From Actinomyces respiraculi (GTDB lineage: Bacteria; Actinomycetota; Actinomycetes; Actinomycetales; Actinomycetaceae), in assembly GCF_014595995.2 (NCBI RefSeq), contig NZ_CP063989.1, positions 434,001-498,000 of the forward strand: a stretch of 64,000 nt of DNA, written 5' to 3'. The notes below the pieces were generated by a model. The model saw only the letters and a program-made list of their open reading frames with translations. It did no database searches and was not told the DNA's origin. Below are positions 52,144-61,323 of this stretch, piece by piece. Within the stretch, counting starts at the first letter, position 1; each line of letters begins with the position of its first letter. Made by a program: the position numbers and the translations under genes.

Positions 52144-53711
52144 GCACCTTCACCGAACCGGCGATCTACTGGGCCGGCCTCGCCCCCGCCCTCGTCATCC
52201 TCGGCACCGCCGTCCTGGGCGTGCTCGTGGAGGCCTTCGTGCCGCGACGCCTGCGGCTGAGCGTCCAGACGGTGCTCGCCCTCGCCGCGATCATGGGCTC
52301 CTTCGTGCTGCTCGCGGGCCAGTGGGCCCTCGTCGCCGGCGAGACGCCGATGACGGGCGAGATCGCGAACGGCTTCGACATCGACCCCTTCGGCGTGGCC
52401 GCACAGGGCATCATCCTCGTCATCGGGCTGCTCGCCGTGCTCACCATGGCGGACCGCACGAGCGCCGGTGACGGCGCCTTCGCCGCCCAGGCGGCAGACC
52501 GGCCCGGCCGGGCCGAGGAGACCGAGTCCCTGCACGCCGACTGGATGGGCACCGAGGCCCTGCCGCTGACGATGTTCTCACTGGGCGGCATGATGCTCTT
52601 CCCGCAGGCGAGCAACCTCATCGCCCTGTTCGTCATGCTTGAGCTCGTCTCCCTGCCGCTGTACATCATGGCGGCCATGGCCCGCCACCGCCGCCTGCTC
52701 AGCCAGGAGGCGGCCCTGAAGTACTTCGTCCTGGGCGCCTTCTCCTCAGCCTTCCTCCTGCTCGGCTCCGCCCTGCTCTACGGGGCCACCGGCTCCGTGG
52801 ACTACAGCGAGATCGCGCAGGTGAGCCGACTCACCCAGGGCGTGGGACCGGGCTGGATCGTGCCCGCGGGCCTGGTCCTGCTGCTCGTCGGCCTCCTGTT
52901 CAAGATCGCTGCGGCCCCCTTCCACTCCTGGAGCCCGGACGTCTACCAGGGCTCGCCGACCCCCGTCACCGGCTTCATGGCCGCCGGCGTCAAGGCCGCC
53001 GCCTTCCTCGCCCTCGTGCGCGTCCTGGTCTTCATCGGCATGACCGTCACCGAGGAGCTCGGGGCCGTGCTCAGCGCCATCGCGGTCCTCACGATGCTTG
53101 TGGGCACCGTCGTCGGCATCATCCAGCGCGACATCAAGCGCATGCTCGCCTACTCCGCCATCGCCCACGCCGGCTACATGCTCATCGCCCTGATCTCCAT
53201 CAACCGGCTGAGCCTGAGCGCGCTGCTGCTCTACTCCCTCGCCTACGGCGTGTCCACCGTCGGCGCCTTCGGGATCATCTCGCTTGTGCGCGTGAGTCAC
53301 GGCGGGGCGGCGGGGGCCGAGGCCACCGACCTCGACTCCTACCGGGGCCTGGGCCAGCGCGCCCCGTGGCTGGCCGCCGCCATGACGGTCTTCATGCTGT
53401 CCTTCGCGGGCATCCCGCTGACCGCCGGCTTCGTCGCCAAGTACGAGCTCTTCCTGTCCGCCGCCCTGGGTGGTGGCGTCTGGCTCGTCGTCGCCGCCGT
53501 CGTGTCCTCCGCGGCAACCGCCTTCTTCTACATGCGCCTCATCGTCCTGATGTACTTCCGCCAGAGCGAGGGTGAGGGGGTTGTCGTCGTCGGCTCGCGC
53601 GGTCCGGTGGCGGCGGCCGTCACCGTGGCGGTTGTGCTCACCCTCGTCGTCGGCATCCTGCCCCAACCGCTGCTCACGCTACTGGGCTCCGCGGCTATGC
53701 TCGCCCCGTGA
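52140..53711 (+). CDS. nuoN: NADH-quinone oxidoreductase subunit N
   Basis: A 523-residue antiporter-like subunit with about fourteen helices and the last nuo gene. Key segments are LIALFVMLELVSLPLYIMAAMARHRR (about residue 160), KYFVLGAFSSAFLLLGSALLYGATG, FKIAAAPFHSWSPDVYQGSPTPVTGFMAAGVKAAAF (about 255) and RDIKRMLAYSAIAHAGYMLIAL. It starts at GTG 52140 and its stop overlaps the start of the prenyl diphosphate synthase gene, so that gene is probably part of the operon. Confidence 0.96.
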   Translation: MSTFTEPAIYWAGLAPALVILGTAVLGVLVEAFVPRRLRLSVQTVLALAAIMGSFVLLAGQWALVAGETPMTGEIANGFDIDPFGVAAQGIILVIGLLAVLTMADRTSAGDGAFAAQAADRPGRAEETESLHADWMGTEALPLTMFSLGGMMLFPQASNLIALFVMLELVSLPLYIMAAMARHRRLLSQEAALKYFVLGAFSSAFLLLGSALLYGATGSVDYSEIAQVSRLTQGVGPGWIVPAGLVLLLVGLLFKIAAAPFHSWSPDVYQGSPTPVTGFMAAGVKAAAFLALVRVLVFIGMTVTEELGAVLSAIAVLTMLVGTVVGIIQRDIKRMLAYSAIAHAGYMLIALISINRLSLSALLLYSLAYGVSTVGAFGIISLVRVSHGGAAGAEATDLDSYRGLGQRAPWLAAAMTVFMLSFAGIPLTAGFVAKYELFLSAALGGGVWLVVAAVVSSAATAFFYMRLIVLMYFRQSEGEGVVVVGSRGPVAAAVTVAVVLTLVVGILPQPLLTLLGSAAMLAP

Positions 53712-54817
53712 TCGGATCGATGCCGCTGAACGCCCCTGAGCTCGAGGGCCGGATCTCAGCGGCCCTTCAGGCCGTGGAGAGCCGTCTCATGACGGTGGTC
53801 TCGAGTGCCGACGAGACCATCAACCCGCCGACCTCCCACCTCGCGGCCGCCGGCGGCAAAAGGCTGCGCCCGGTCCTGACCCTCCTGACCGCCCAGCTCG
53901 GCGACCCGGCTCTGGCCACGGGGGAGCAGGTGCGTGACGCCGGCGTCGCCGTCGAGCTCACCCACATCGCCACGCTCTACCACGACGACGTCATGGACGA
54001 CGCCCCGTTGCGCCGCGGCGCCCCGAGTGCCCAGACCGTCTGGGGCAACTCCGCCGCGATCCTCACCGGGGACGTGCTTGTGGCGCGCGCCTCCCAGCTC
54101 GTCGCCGCCCTGGGGCCCCAGGCCGTCCTCGCCCACGCCAAGACCTTCGAGCGCCTGTGCATGGGCCAGCTCCACGAGACCCTGCCCGTGCCCGTCGGCG
54201 TGGACCGGGTCGAGCACTACATCCAGGTCCTGGCGGACAAGACCGGCTCCCTCATCGCCGTCTCCGCCCGCTACGGCGCCATGCTCACGGGCGCGGGGGC
54301 GCGCGCCGAGGCGGTCGTCGAGGCCTTCGGGGAGAAGATCGGCGTCGCCTTCCAGCTCGCCGACGACGTCATCGACCTCACGAGCGACTCCGCCACCACC
54401 GGCAAGACCCCGGGCACTGACCTGCGCGAGGGCGTGGACACGATGCCGGTGCTCCTGCTGCGCCGCGCCCTGGCGGCGGGCGAGCTCGACGCCGAGGGCC
54501 AGTCGATCCTGTCCACCCTGTCCTCGACGAACCTGTCGTCGGACGAGGCCCTGGCCGAGGTCGTGGCGCGGCTGCGTGAGCACCCGGTGCTCGAGCGCAC
54601 CCGCCGGATGGCGATGCGCTGGGCCGAGGAGGCCGTCACGGTGCTGGCGGGCCTGGAGGAGGCCGCCGTCGCGGGGGCCGTCGAGCGTCTGGACGCCCAG
54701 GGCGTCACCGATGCCACTGAGCGCGAAGCCGCCCTGGCCGACACCCGTGAGCGGGCGGCGCTCGTGCGCGCCGCCATGGAGCAGTTCGCCCACCTGCTGG
54801 TGGACCGGGCGGCCTGA
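53708..54817 (+). CDS. Polyprenyl diphosphate synthase
   Basis: A 369-residue trans-prenyltransferase that would build the menaquinone side chain by adding isopentenyl units. The first Asp-rich motif is LYHDDVMDDAPLRRG (about residue 95), and the second is FQLADDVIDLTSD (about 220). GGKRLRPVLTLLTAQL near residue 48 binds isopentenyl diphosphate. Starting at GTG 53708, it overlaps the nuoN stop by four bases. It has an inserted ~30-residue C-terminal stretch relative to E. coli IspB. Chain length is not predictable. Placement behind nuo fits supply of the quinone used by NDH-1. Confidence 0.9.
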   Translation: MIGSMPLNAPELEGRISAALQAVESRLMTVVSSADETINPPTSHLAAAGGKRLRPVLTLLTAQLGDPALATGEQVRDAGVAVELTHIATLYHDDVMDDAPLRRGAPSAQTVWGNSAAILTGDVLVARASQLVAALGPQAVLAHAKTFERLCMGQLHETLPVPVGVDRVEHYIQVLADKTGSLIAVSARYGAMLTGAGARAEAVVEAFGEKIGVAFQLADDVIDLTSDSATTGKTPGTDLREGVDTMPVLLLRRALAAGELDAEGQSILSTLSSTNLSSDEALAEVVARLREHPVLERTRRMAMRWAEEAVTVLAGLEEAAVAGAVERLDAQGVTDATEREAALADTRERAALVRAAMEQFAHLLVDRAA

Positions 54818-55134
54818 GCGGCCCCACCCGGGTCGGGCGCCGTCCTCCTCGCCGACGTCTTCGACGGAGGCCTCGCCCCGCTCCTGGACGGCCGTGACCG
54901 GGGCGGGCGGCGTCGTTGTCTCCGTCACGCGCAGGACGCCGCGCATGGCCGACCTGCTGCGCGCCGTCGCCCTCAAGGAGGTGGGCCTTGGCTGACTGGT
55001 GCTCCTCGCCGGCGACCATGCTCCGCACCGAGGCCGGTGCCGCGGAGCTCGGCTCGTGGAGGCGCTGGGTCGCCCCCATGTCTCGCCCCTGTGCTACTTC
55101 CTGCTCCTGGCCGCGGGCATGGCCTCCTCCCCCG
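54818..55134. other. Stretch without an intact gene after the prenyl synthase
   Basis: Protein-like pieces appear in different frames: GAVLLADVFDGGLAPLLDG at about 54838 and SVTRRTPRMADLLRAVALKE ending at a TGA near 54993. They look like a frameshifted remnant of one gene, which I cannot name. No intact reading frame with a ribosome-binding site is seen. Confidence 0.35.
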
Positions 55135-55290
55135 GTGATCAAGAGCTACCAGACACGCGCCCTCGTCCTGTCGGTCATCGTCCTGCCCGTCTCCTTCGCC
55201 GCTGCGGTGCTCTACGACCTGGCTGCGCCCACGCGGAGGGCGCCCGGACGTGTCCACGCGGCGGACATGACCGGTGCCTCGGCGCGCTGA
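55135..55290 (+). CDS. Possible small membrane protein (51 residues)
   Basis: A short frame from GTG 55135 has one strong hydrophobic helix (TRALVLSVIVLPVSFAAAVLYDL) with a basic tail. There is no clear ribosome-binding site and it may be a fragment of the decayed stretch before it. The following 55291-55476 gap holds a possible TACACT -10 (55417-55422) for fprA. Confidence 0.25.
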   Translation: MIKSYQTRALVLSVIVLPVSFAAAVLYDLAAPTRRAPGRVHAADMTGASAR

Positions 55291-55476
55291 GCGTAGGCGC
55301 AGTGGCGTGAGTGCGGGACGTCGGGCGGCGGCGGCGTCGTCGGGAATCGCGGTTCATGTCCGCTGTGTGGACACGGGCGGTGTGCGGCTGGTCCGAACGA
55401 GCCGGGTGCCGGTCCCTACACTGGGCGGCGGATCAGCCGTCTCCCGACGGCGCCACTCGCCCGGAGGAACGCATAC

Positions 55477-56967
55477 GTGAGCACCCGTCCCCTGTCAGTC
55501 GCCGTCGTCGGCGCCGGCCCTGCCGGCATCTACGCCTCGGACATCCTGTCCAAATCGGGCCTGGACGTCAGCATCGACCTCCTCGAGCGGCTGCCCGCCC
55601 CCTATGGCCTCGTGCGCTACGGCGTGGCCCCCGACCACCCGCGCATCAAGCAGATCATCGTCGCTCTGTACAAGATCCTCCAGCGCGGCGGCATCCGCCT
55701 CATCGGCAATGTCGAGGTCGGCCGCGACATCAGTGTCGCCGAGCTGCGCCAGCACTACGACGCCATCGTCCTGGCCACCGGCGCGGACACGGACGCCGAG
55801 CTCGACATCCCGGGTATTGACGCCCTCGAGTCCTTCGGCGGGGCGGACTTCGTCTCCTGGTATGACGGCCACCCCGACCACCCGCGCACCTGGGACCTGT
55901 CCGCCCGCGAGGTCGCGGTCATCGGCGTGGGCAATGTCGCCCTCGACATCGCCCGTATGCTCGCCAAGCACCCCGAGGACCTCATGACCACCGAGATCCC
56001 CGCCAACGTCGTTGAGGGCCTGGCCGCCTCCCCGGTCACCGACGTCCACGTCTTCGGACGGCGCGGCCCCGCCCAGGTGAAGTTCACCCCCCTGGAGCTG
56101 CGCGAGCTCGGCAAGCAGCCCGACGTCGACGTCACCGTTGACGAGGAGGACTTCGAGTACGACGCCGGCAGCGAGGCCGCCCTGCGCGCCTCCAACCAGC
56201 AGCGCCAGGTCGTCAAGGCCCTCGAGGGCTACGCCATGCAGGAGCCGGAGGACCTCACCGCCTCGCGCACCATCCACATCCACCTCTTCGAGGCCCCCCA
56301 CGCGATCCTCCTCGATGAGGGCGGGCACGTGCGCGGCCTGCGCACCGAGCGCACCCGCCTCAACGGCGACGGCTCCGTGAGCGGCACGGGCGTCTTCCGC
56401 GACTGGCCCGCCCAGGCCGTCTACCGCGCCGTCGGCTACGCCGGTAGCCCCATCGAGGGCCTGCCCTTCGACGCCCAGCGCCGCGTCGTGCCCAACGAGG
56501 GCGGGCGGGTGATCGGCGAGGACGGCACCCCCCTCACCGGCGTCTACGCCACCGGCTGGATCCGCCGCGGCCCGGTCGGGCTCATCGGCTCGACGAAGTC
56601 GGACGCGCAGGAGACCATCGGCAACCTCGTCGCCGACGCCCAGGCGGGCCTGCTGCACGCCGACGACGAGACCCAGGTGGGTCACGAGGCCGTGGTGGCC
56701 CTGCTTGAGCAGCGGGGCGTGCCGTACACGACGTGGCAGGGCTGGGAGCTGCTCGATGCCTACGAGCGCCGGCTGGGTGAGGACTACGGGCCGGTGCAGC
56801 TCACCAGCGGCGAGCGGCGTGAGCGTGAACGGGTCAAGGTGGTCTCCCGCGAGGCCATGACGGCGATCTCGCGCGGCGCCGACGCCCCGGCGGACCCGGT
56901 GGCGCTCATCGGCCGGCCCGATCCCGCGCGACTGCCTGCGCGCCTGCGCCACCTTCTGGGACGGTGA
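55477..56967 (+). CDS. fprA: NADPH-ferredoxin reductase (adrenodoxin-reductase type)
   Basis: A 496-residue flavoprotein like mycobacterial FprA, which moves electrons between NADPH and ferredoxin. The FAD motif is VAVVGAGPAGIYASDIL at the N-terminus; LPAPYGLVRYGVAPDHPRIK is typical of the family. The NADPH motif is VAVIGVGNVALDIARML (about residue 147), with HVFGRRGPAQVKFT after it. The C-terminal GVYATGWIRRGPVGLIGSTKSDAQET closes the FAD domain. Start is GTG at 55477 with GGAGGAA upstream. Redox partners in this organism are not seen in the window. Confidence 0.93.
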   Translation: MSTRPLSVAVVGAGPAGIYASDILSKSGLDVSIDLLERLPAPYGLVRYGVAPDHPRIKQIIVALYKILQRGGIRLIGNVEVGRDISVAELRQHYDAIVLATGADTDAELDIPGIDALESFGGADFVSWYDGHPDHPRTWDLSAREVAVIGVGNVALDIARMLAKHPEDLMTTEIPANVVEGLAASPVTDVHVFGRRGPAQVKFTPLELRELGKQPDVDVTVDEEDFEYDAGSEAALRASNQQRQVVKALEGYAMQEPEDLTASRTIHIHLFEAPHAILLDEGGHVRGLRTERTRLNGDGSVSGTGVFRDWPAQAVYRAVGYAGSPIEGLPFDAQRRVVPNEGGRVIGEDGTPLTGVYATGWIRRGPVGLIGSTKSDAQETIGNLVADAQAGLLHADDETQVGHEAVVALLEQRGVPYTTWQGWELLDAYERRLGEDYGPVQLTSGERRERERVKVVSREAMTAISRGADAPADPVALIGRPDPARLPARLRHLLGR

Positions 56968-56991
56968 CCGGTGCTGTGGCACACTGAAGCG

Positions 56992-57318
56992 ATGAACACG
57001 GTGCTCGAGCGTGAGGTGATCCGCAAAGAGATCCTCGGGCTGCGCCCTGAGGCCCTCACGCCCGTCAAGGTCGACATCTGGGATGAGGACAGCCCCGAGG
57101 GCACAACGATTGTGGTCTCCGTGGCGGCCCGTACCCACACCCCGGATGAGAACTGGGACCTGGAGTCCTTCAAGATGCTCAATCGCGAGTCGCGGCGCAT
57201 CGTGACCTCCCACGTTGACATCGACCAGCCGGTCCGCGTCGTTGTTGTCGATGATGCCGCTGTGCCCGAGGCTGCCGATGGGTACGATAGCGACGTGCCC
57301 GAGGAATGGCAGACGTGA
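56992..57318 (+). CDS. Hypothetical acidic protein upstream of a HEPN gene
   Basis: A 108-residue soluble protein with strand-rich central part (VKVDIWDEDSPEGTTIVVSVAARTHTPDENWDLESFKMLN) and acidic C-terminus. I do not recognise a family; it lacks the GS-x(9)-DxD motif of MNT nucleotidyltransferases that usually pair with HEPN proteins. The ATG at 56992 follows CTGAAG; a GTG at 56971 gives seven more residues. Its 3' end overlaps the HEPN gene. The small size and coupling suggest an antitoxin-like partner, which is inference. Confidence 0.55.
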   Translation: MNTVLEREVIRKEILGLRPEALTPVKVDIWDEDSPEGTTIVVSVAARTHTPDENWDLESFKMLNRESRRIVTSHVDIDQPVRVVVVDDAAVPEAADGYDSDVPEEWQT

Positions 57319-57848
57319 GCGGGCTCCACCCACGTGGGCTCCTCGACCAGGCTTACCGGGAGATCCCCACCGGGCGGCCCCCGGAGGCGGCTCTGCGCCG
57401 GGCGACGAGTACCGCCTACTATGCCGTCTTCCACCTGCTGTCCCGGCACGCCGCCCAGTACCTGATAAGAGAACCGACGGGGGAGTGGACAACTCGTCAC
57501 GCGGCGGTCGCCCGGTGGGTGACGCACAAGGACCTGGCGGAGTTAGCTACAGCGGTGCGATCGGTCGGCGACCCGGGCCGCACGCACGCCATCCACATCG
57601 CTTTTGACCATGTTGATCCTCGAGTGACGGATCTGGCTGAGGCGTTTGTCGTTCTTCAGGATGCCCGCCACCGCGCCGACTACGACCCGTCAGACCTGCC
57701 GACGAAGTATTTGACACTCATGCATGTGGAACAGGCGGCCGACGCCCTAAGCAAAGGGGAACAACTGTGGCACGAGCAGGAGTTGTCCTACCAGCGTTTC
57801 CTTGCTCTGGCCCTCGGAGGGCTCAAGGTCGCCAGACGCCGTCACTGA
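57306..57848 (+). CDS. HEPN domain-containing protein
   Basis: A 180-residue, mainly helical protein. STAYYAVFHLLSRHAAQ (about residue 35) and ARHRADYDPSD (about 120) match the AYYAxFH and R-x-R-A-D-Y-D features of UPF0332-type HEPN proteins, some of which are RNases in toxin-antitoxin modules. The ATG at 57306 overlaps the preceding gene by 13 bp; a GTG at 57315 would give the usual 4-bp overlap instead. Paired with an unrelated 108-residue protein, it looks like a two-gene module. Activity is not shown by sequence alone. Confidence 0.7.
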   Translation: MADVSGLHPRGLLDQAYREIPTGRPPEAALRRATSTAYYAVFHLLSRHAAQYLIREPTGEWTTRHAAVARWVTHKDLAELATAVRSVGDPGRTHAIHIAFDHVDPRVTDLAEAFVVLQDARHRADYDPSDLPTKYLTLMHVEQAADALSKGEQLWHEQELSYQRFLALALGGLKVARRRH

Positions 57849-57933
57849 GACTCGCCCACTGCGTCGTCGGAATGAGCAGTACTGACGACGCTGATCGGTC
57901 AACGCCGTCGCCGAGTATGGAGAGGTAACAGAC

Positions 57934-59049
57934 ATGCGAATTGGTATCCCCACTGAGGTCAAGGACCACGAGTACCGGGTCGCTATCACCCCTGCCGGAG
58001 TGCACGCCCTGGTCGGCCGCGGACACACCGTGAGCGTCCAGGCCGGCGCCGGCCTGGGGGCGGGCATCAGCGATGAGGACTACGCCGACGCCGGCGCCCA
58101 CGTCGTCGCCGACGCCGCCGAGGTGTGGGGCCAGGCCGAGATGGTCATCAAGGTCAAGGAACCGGTGCCCGACGAGTACCACCTCCTGCGTCGCGACCTG
58201 GTCGTGTTCACCTACCTGCACCTGGCCGCCGACCGAGCCCTGACCGAGGCCCTGTTGGCCGCCGGTACGACGTCGATCGCCTACGAGACCGTCGCCGCTG
58301 ACGATGGGAGCCTGCCGCTGCTGGCGCCCATGTCCGAGATCGCCGGGCGTCTGGCCGCCCAGGTGGGGGCCGACTGCCTGCTGCGGCCCCACGGGGGTGC
58401 CGGACTGCTGCTGGGCGGTGCCGCCGGGGTGCGACGCGGCAACGTCGTCGTCCTGGGCGGAGGGGCCGTCGGCACGGCTGCCGCGCGGGTGGCCGCGGGT
58501 ATGGGGGCGGACGTCACGGTCTACGACGTCGACCCCGCCCGGATGCGCCAGATCGAGGAGTCCTCCGGCGGGCGCATCCACACCCGCTACTCCACGCCCC
58601 TGGACGTTGAGACCGCCTGCCTGAGTGCGGACCTGGTCATCGGGGCGGTGCTCGTGGCCGGTGAGCGCACCCCGCACCTCGTCAGCCACGAGCTCGTCAC
58701 CCGCATGCGGCCCGGGGCGGTGCTGGTGGACGTGGCCATCGATCAGGGCGGCTGCTTCGAGGACTCGCGCCCCACCACCCACTCCGAGCCGACCTTCGAG
58801 GTTGAGGGGCGGGTCATGTACTGCGTGGCCAACATGCCCGGAGCGGTGCCCCAGACCTCCACCTACGCGCTGACCAACGCGACCCTGCCCTACGTGCTGG
58901 CCCTGGCCGACGCGGGCTGGCGTGAGGCCTGCCGGTCCCGGCGCGACCTGGCCCGTGGCGTGAGCACCCACGACGGCGCCCTGTACACCCCGGGAGTCGG
59001 GCAGGCGCTGGACCTGCCGGTGGCTGACGTCTGCGCCCTGCTCGCCTGA
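57934..59049 (+). CDS. ald: Alanine dehydrogenase
   Basis: A 371-residue NAD-dependent enzyme of the AlaDH/PNT family, interconverting alanine and pyruvate plus ammonia. The N-terminal MRIGIPTEVKDHEYRVAITPAGV and EMVIKVKEPVPDEY are diagnostic. The NAD-binding loop is VVVLGGGAVGTAAARVAAGMGADVTVYDVD (about residue 170). Catalytic Lys (about 75) and His (about 95 in TYLHLA) are in place. The ATG at 57934 follows GGAGAGGTAAC. It stands alone, 85 bp after the HEPN gene. Confidence 0.95.
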   Translation: MRIGIPTEVKDHEYRVAITPAGVHALVGRGHTVSVQAGAGLGAGISDEDYADAGAHVVADAAEVWGQAEMVIKVKEPVPDEYHLLRRDLVVFTYLHLAADRALTEALLAAGTTSIAYETVAADDGSLPLLAPMSEIAGRLAAQVGADCLLRPHGGAGLLLGGAAGVRRGNVVVLGGGAVGTAAARVAAGMGADVTVYDVDPARMRQIEESSGGRIHTRYSTPLDVETACLSADLVIGAVLVAGERTPHLVSHELVTRMRPGAVLVDVAIDQGGCFEDSRPTTHSEPTFEVEGRVMYCVANMPGAVPQTSTYALTNATLPYVLALADAGWREACRSRRDLARGVSTHDGALYTPGVGQALDLPVADVCALLA

Positions 59050-59177
59050 GTGTGCGCACGGACGCCGTCGGCCCTGTCCCCGGGGCGCCGGTCCCGTGTG
59101 ACCCAGGGGGCGTGTGACGACGTCGTCGTACAGCCGACTCTCAGCACACGGCCAGTCCTGTGCCTTAGGGTGCGCTT

Positions 59178-60032
59178 GTGAACCACCACAACGGGCTCAA
59201 GACCGTCGTCCTCATGGGCGGCCTGTGGACGCTCCTGCTCGCCCTCGGCTGGCTGCTCGCGCGGGGCACGGGCTCGAGCGTCTGGCTGTTCATCATGCCG
59301 CTCATCGGCGTGGCCCAGACGGCCTACGCCTACTGGAACTCGGACACGATCGCCGTGCGCTCCATGGGCGCCATCGAGGTGAGCGAGGCCCAGGCCCCGG
59401 CCCTGCACGCGATCGTGCGCGAGCTGTCGGCGGCCGCCGGCCAGCCGATGCCCCGCCTGTACATCGCCCCCACCATGAGCCCCAACGCCTTCGCCACCGG
59501 GCGGGACCCGAAGCACGCCGCCGTGTGCTGCACCCAGGGCATCCTGCAGCTGCTGGGCGAGCGCGAGCTGCGCGGCGTGCTGGGCCACGAGCTGAGCCAC
59601 GTCTACAACCGCGACATTCTCACGAGCTCGGTGGCCGCCGGGATCGCCGGCGTCATCTCCTCGGTGGGGCAGATGATCCTGTGGTTCGGAGGCGGGCGCA
59701 GCCGGCGCGACGGCAACGTCGTCGTCCTGCTCCTGCTGGCCCTGCTCGCGCCCCTGGCAGCGAGCCTCATCCGCTTCGCGGTCTCACGCACCCGCGAGTA
59801 CGACGCCGATCACGACGGCGCGGTGCTCACCCACGACCCGCTCGCCCTGGCCAGCGCCCTGCGCAAGCTCGACGGCGGGATCGCCGCGGCCCCGATGGTG
59901 CCCGAGCCGCGGGTCGAGACGGTCAGCGCGATGATGATCGCCAACCCCTTCGGCCGGTTGCGCAACCTCTTCACCACGCACCCGCCGATGGATCAGCGCA
60001 TCGCCCGCCTGGAGCGGATGGCCGGCTACTGA
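59178..60032 (+). CDS. htpX: HtpX-like zinc metalloprotease
   Basis: A 284-residue M48 membrane protease. Two N-terminal helices (residues 9-27 and 33-50) precede the catalytic segment LRGVLGHELSHVYNRDI (HExxH about residue 138). Two further helices follow (about 150-170 and 180-200). The third zinc ligand is the Glu in SRTREYDADHDGA. The C-terminal THPPMDQRIARLERMA is standard. It helps degrade damaged membrane proteins. GTG 59178 has no strong ribosome-binding site. Confidence 0.92.
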   Translation: MNHHNGLKTVVLMGGLWTLLLALGWLLARGTGSSVWLFIMPLIGVAQTAYAYWNSDTIAVRSMGAIEVSEAQAPALHAIVRELSAAAGQPMPRLYIAPTMSPNAFATGRDPKHAAVCCTQGILQLLGERELRGVLGHELSHVYNRDILTSSVAAGIAGVISSVGQMILWFGGGRSRRDGNVVVLLLLALLAPLAASLIRFAVSRTREYDADHDGAVLTHDPLALASALRKLDGGIAAAPMVPEPRVETVSAMMIANPFGRLRNLFTTHPPMDQRIARLERMAGY

Positions 60033-60085
60033 CCGGCGCGCCGGTCCCCGCCGGTGTCCGCCGGTGTCCGCCTATCCCCCACGAG

Positions 60086-60159
60086 AACTGGTGTTATCCC
60101 CGTCGAAAACTGGTGTTATCCCCGTCGAGAACTGGTGTTGTTCCCCGCGAGACCGGGTG
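60086..60159 (+). repeat. 22-bp-period repeat array, left arm
   Basis: AACTGGTG boxes recur at 60086, 60108 and 60130 with a fourth degenerate unit at 60152. The unit GAACTGGTGTTATCCCCGTC spans 20 of the 22 bases. The same boxes appear in reverse orientation at 60773-60824. Confidence 0.85.
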
Positions 60160-60772
60160 CTGTGGTCCATGAAGCCGGGGGAGACGGCACGAGATCGACG
60201 TCGTCCTCCGTGCATCGCGAACTGGCTCCCGGGGTGCCGACGTCGTCCGCAGCCGGGGCCGGCCCGGGGGTGCCGACATGCGTCAGTAGTCACGATCACA
60301 GCAGGCCGCCGTGCACGCTGAACGCACACAGGACCGCTGCCCAGGGTCTGTCCGCCTCGTCCTGACCGCCGTGCTCGGGTCAGCGAACGTGCTCGCGGCC
60401 GTTGGCTGCCTGTAGTAGCTGCTCTAGTTGGCGCACGTGGCGGCACCGGTCTCGTGGAGGTGGGGACTGAGGATGCCCTTGCGGGCTGCACGTCTCCCGG
60501 GCGGAGGTGGAGAGCTCGGACGCTCGTCGCGGCGGGGCGCTCGTGCCGGTGATTGCCGTTGTCCTCGCCAAGGCAACCGGCTCCACAGGCCTGGAGCGGG
60601 CGCTGGGGGAGACCGGACCTGCTGGCCTGGGCCGCGCTGTGCTGGCCGTGGTGGTGTCACGACGGCGGCCAACGTCGTCGTCCTGGCAGCGCAGACGACG
60701 GCGCCCCCCGCCCTCATCGACTGGCTGGGCCGGGAGCCGGGCACGGCATTGCCCGGTCCAGACCGGGATTAG
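60160..60772. other. 600-bp stretch between inverted repeat arrays
   Basis: No intact gene. Frames around 60507-60660 (ALVPVIAVVLAKATGSTGL) and 60655-60770 (ANVVVLAAQTTAPPALIDWL) look like one protein broken by a frameshift. I do not recognise it. Confidence 0.35.
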
Positions 60773-60824
60773 CACCAGTTCTCGTGGGGGATAGCACCAG
60801 TTCTCGTGGGGGATAGCACCAGTT
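60773..60824 (-). repeat. 22-bp-period repeat array, right arm
   Basis: CACCAGTT boxes at 60773, 60795 and 60817, exactly 22 bp apart, are the reverse complement of the left-arm boxes. The last unit ends one base before the yajQ stop codon. Confidence 0.85.
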
Positions 60825-60825
60825 C

Positions 60826-61323
60826 TCAGCGGTAGTTGACGAACTGGAGGGCGGCGTCGACGTCGAGCCCCTTGAGCAGGGCGATGACCGCCTGGAGGTC
60901 GTCGCGCGACTTGGAGGACACGCGCACCTCGTCACCCTGGATCGTGGCCTTGACACCCTTGGGGCCCTCGTCGCGGATCGTCTTGGTGATCTTCTTGGCG
61001 ACCTCCTGGCTCAGCCCCTCCTTGAGCGGACAGACCATCGCATAGACCTTGCCCGACAGGCGGGGCTCCTTGTCGCCCAGGTCGAGGGCCTTGAGGGAGA
61101 CCCCGCGGCGGAAGAGCTTGGACTGCAGCACGTCGAGGATGGCGAGGACGCGCTCGGCGGAGTTCGCCCGCATCGTGATTGTGTCCCCGCTGAGCTCGAC
61201 GGCGGCGTCGACACCGCGGAAGTCGTAGCGCTGGGAGATCTCCTTGGCCGTCTGGTTGACGGCGTTGTCGACCTCCTGACGGTCGAGCTTGGAGACGACG
61301 TCGAATGAGGACTCGGAGGCCAT
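60826..61323 (-). CDS. yajQ: YajQ family nucleotide-binding protein
   Basis: A 165-residue UPF0234 protein. The N-terminus [24 protein letters not shown], the QRYDFRG motif and SFDVV/YDFRG spacing are diagnostic; the C-terminal [22 protein letters not shown] and LQFVNYR complete the family. Homologues bind cyclic di-GMP or other nucleotides in some bacteria. The ATG at 61323 follows AAAGGAC. It lies upstream of a tRNA cluster on the other strand. Confidence 0.93.
   Translation of the reverse strand: MASESSFDVVSKLDRQEVDNAVNQTAKEISQRYDFRGVDAAVELSGDTITMRANSAERVLAILDVLQSKLFRRGVSLKALDLGDKEPRLSGKVYAMVCPLKEGLSQEVAKKITKTIRDEGPKGVKATIQGDEVRVSSKSRDDLQAVIALLKGLDVDAALQFVNYR

Noticed and set aside
60086..60824. 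CRISPR array or integron attC sites
   Set aside because: Units repeat every 22 bp without spacers, and there is no integrase or cas gene nearby.
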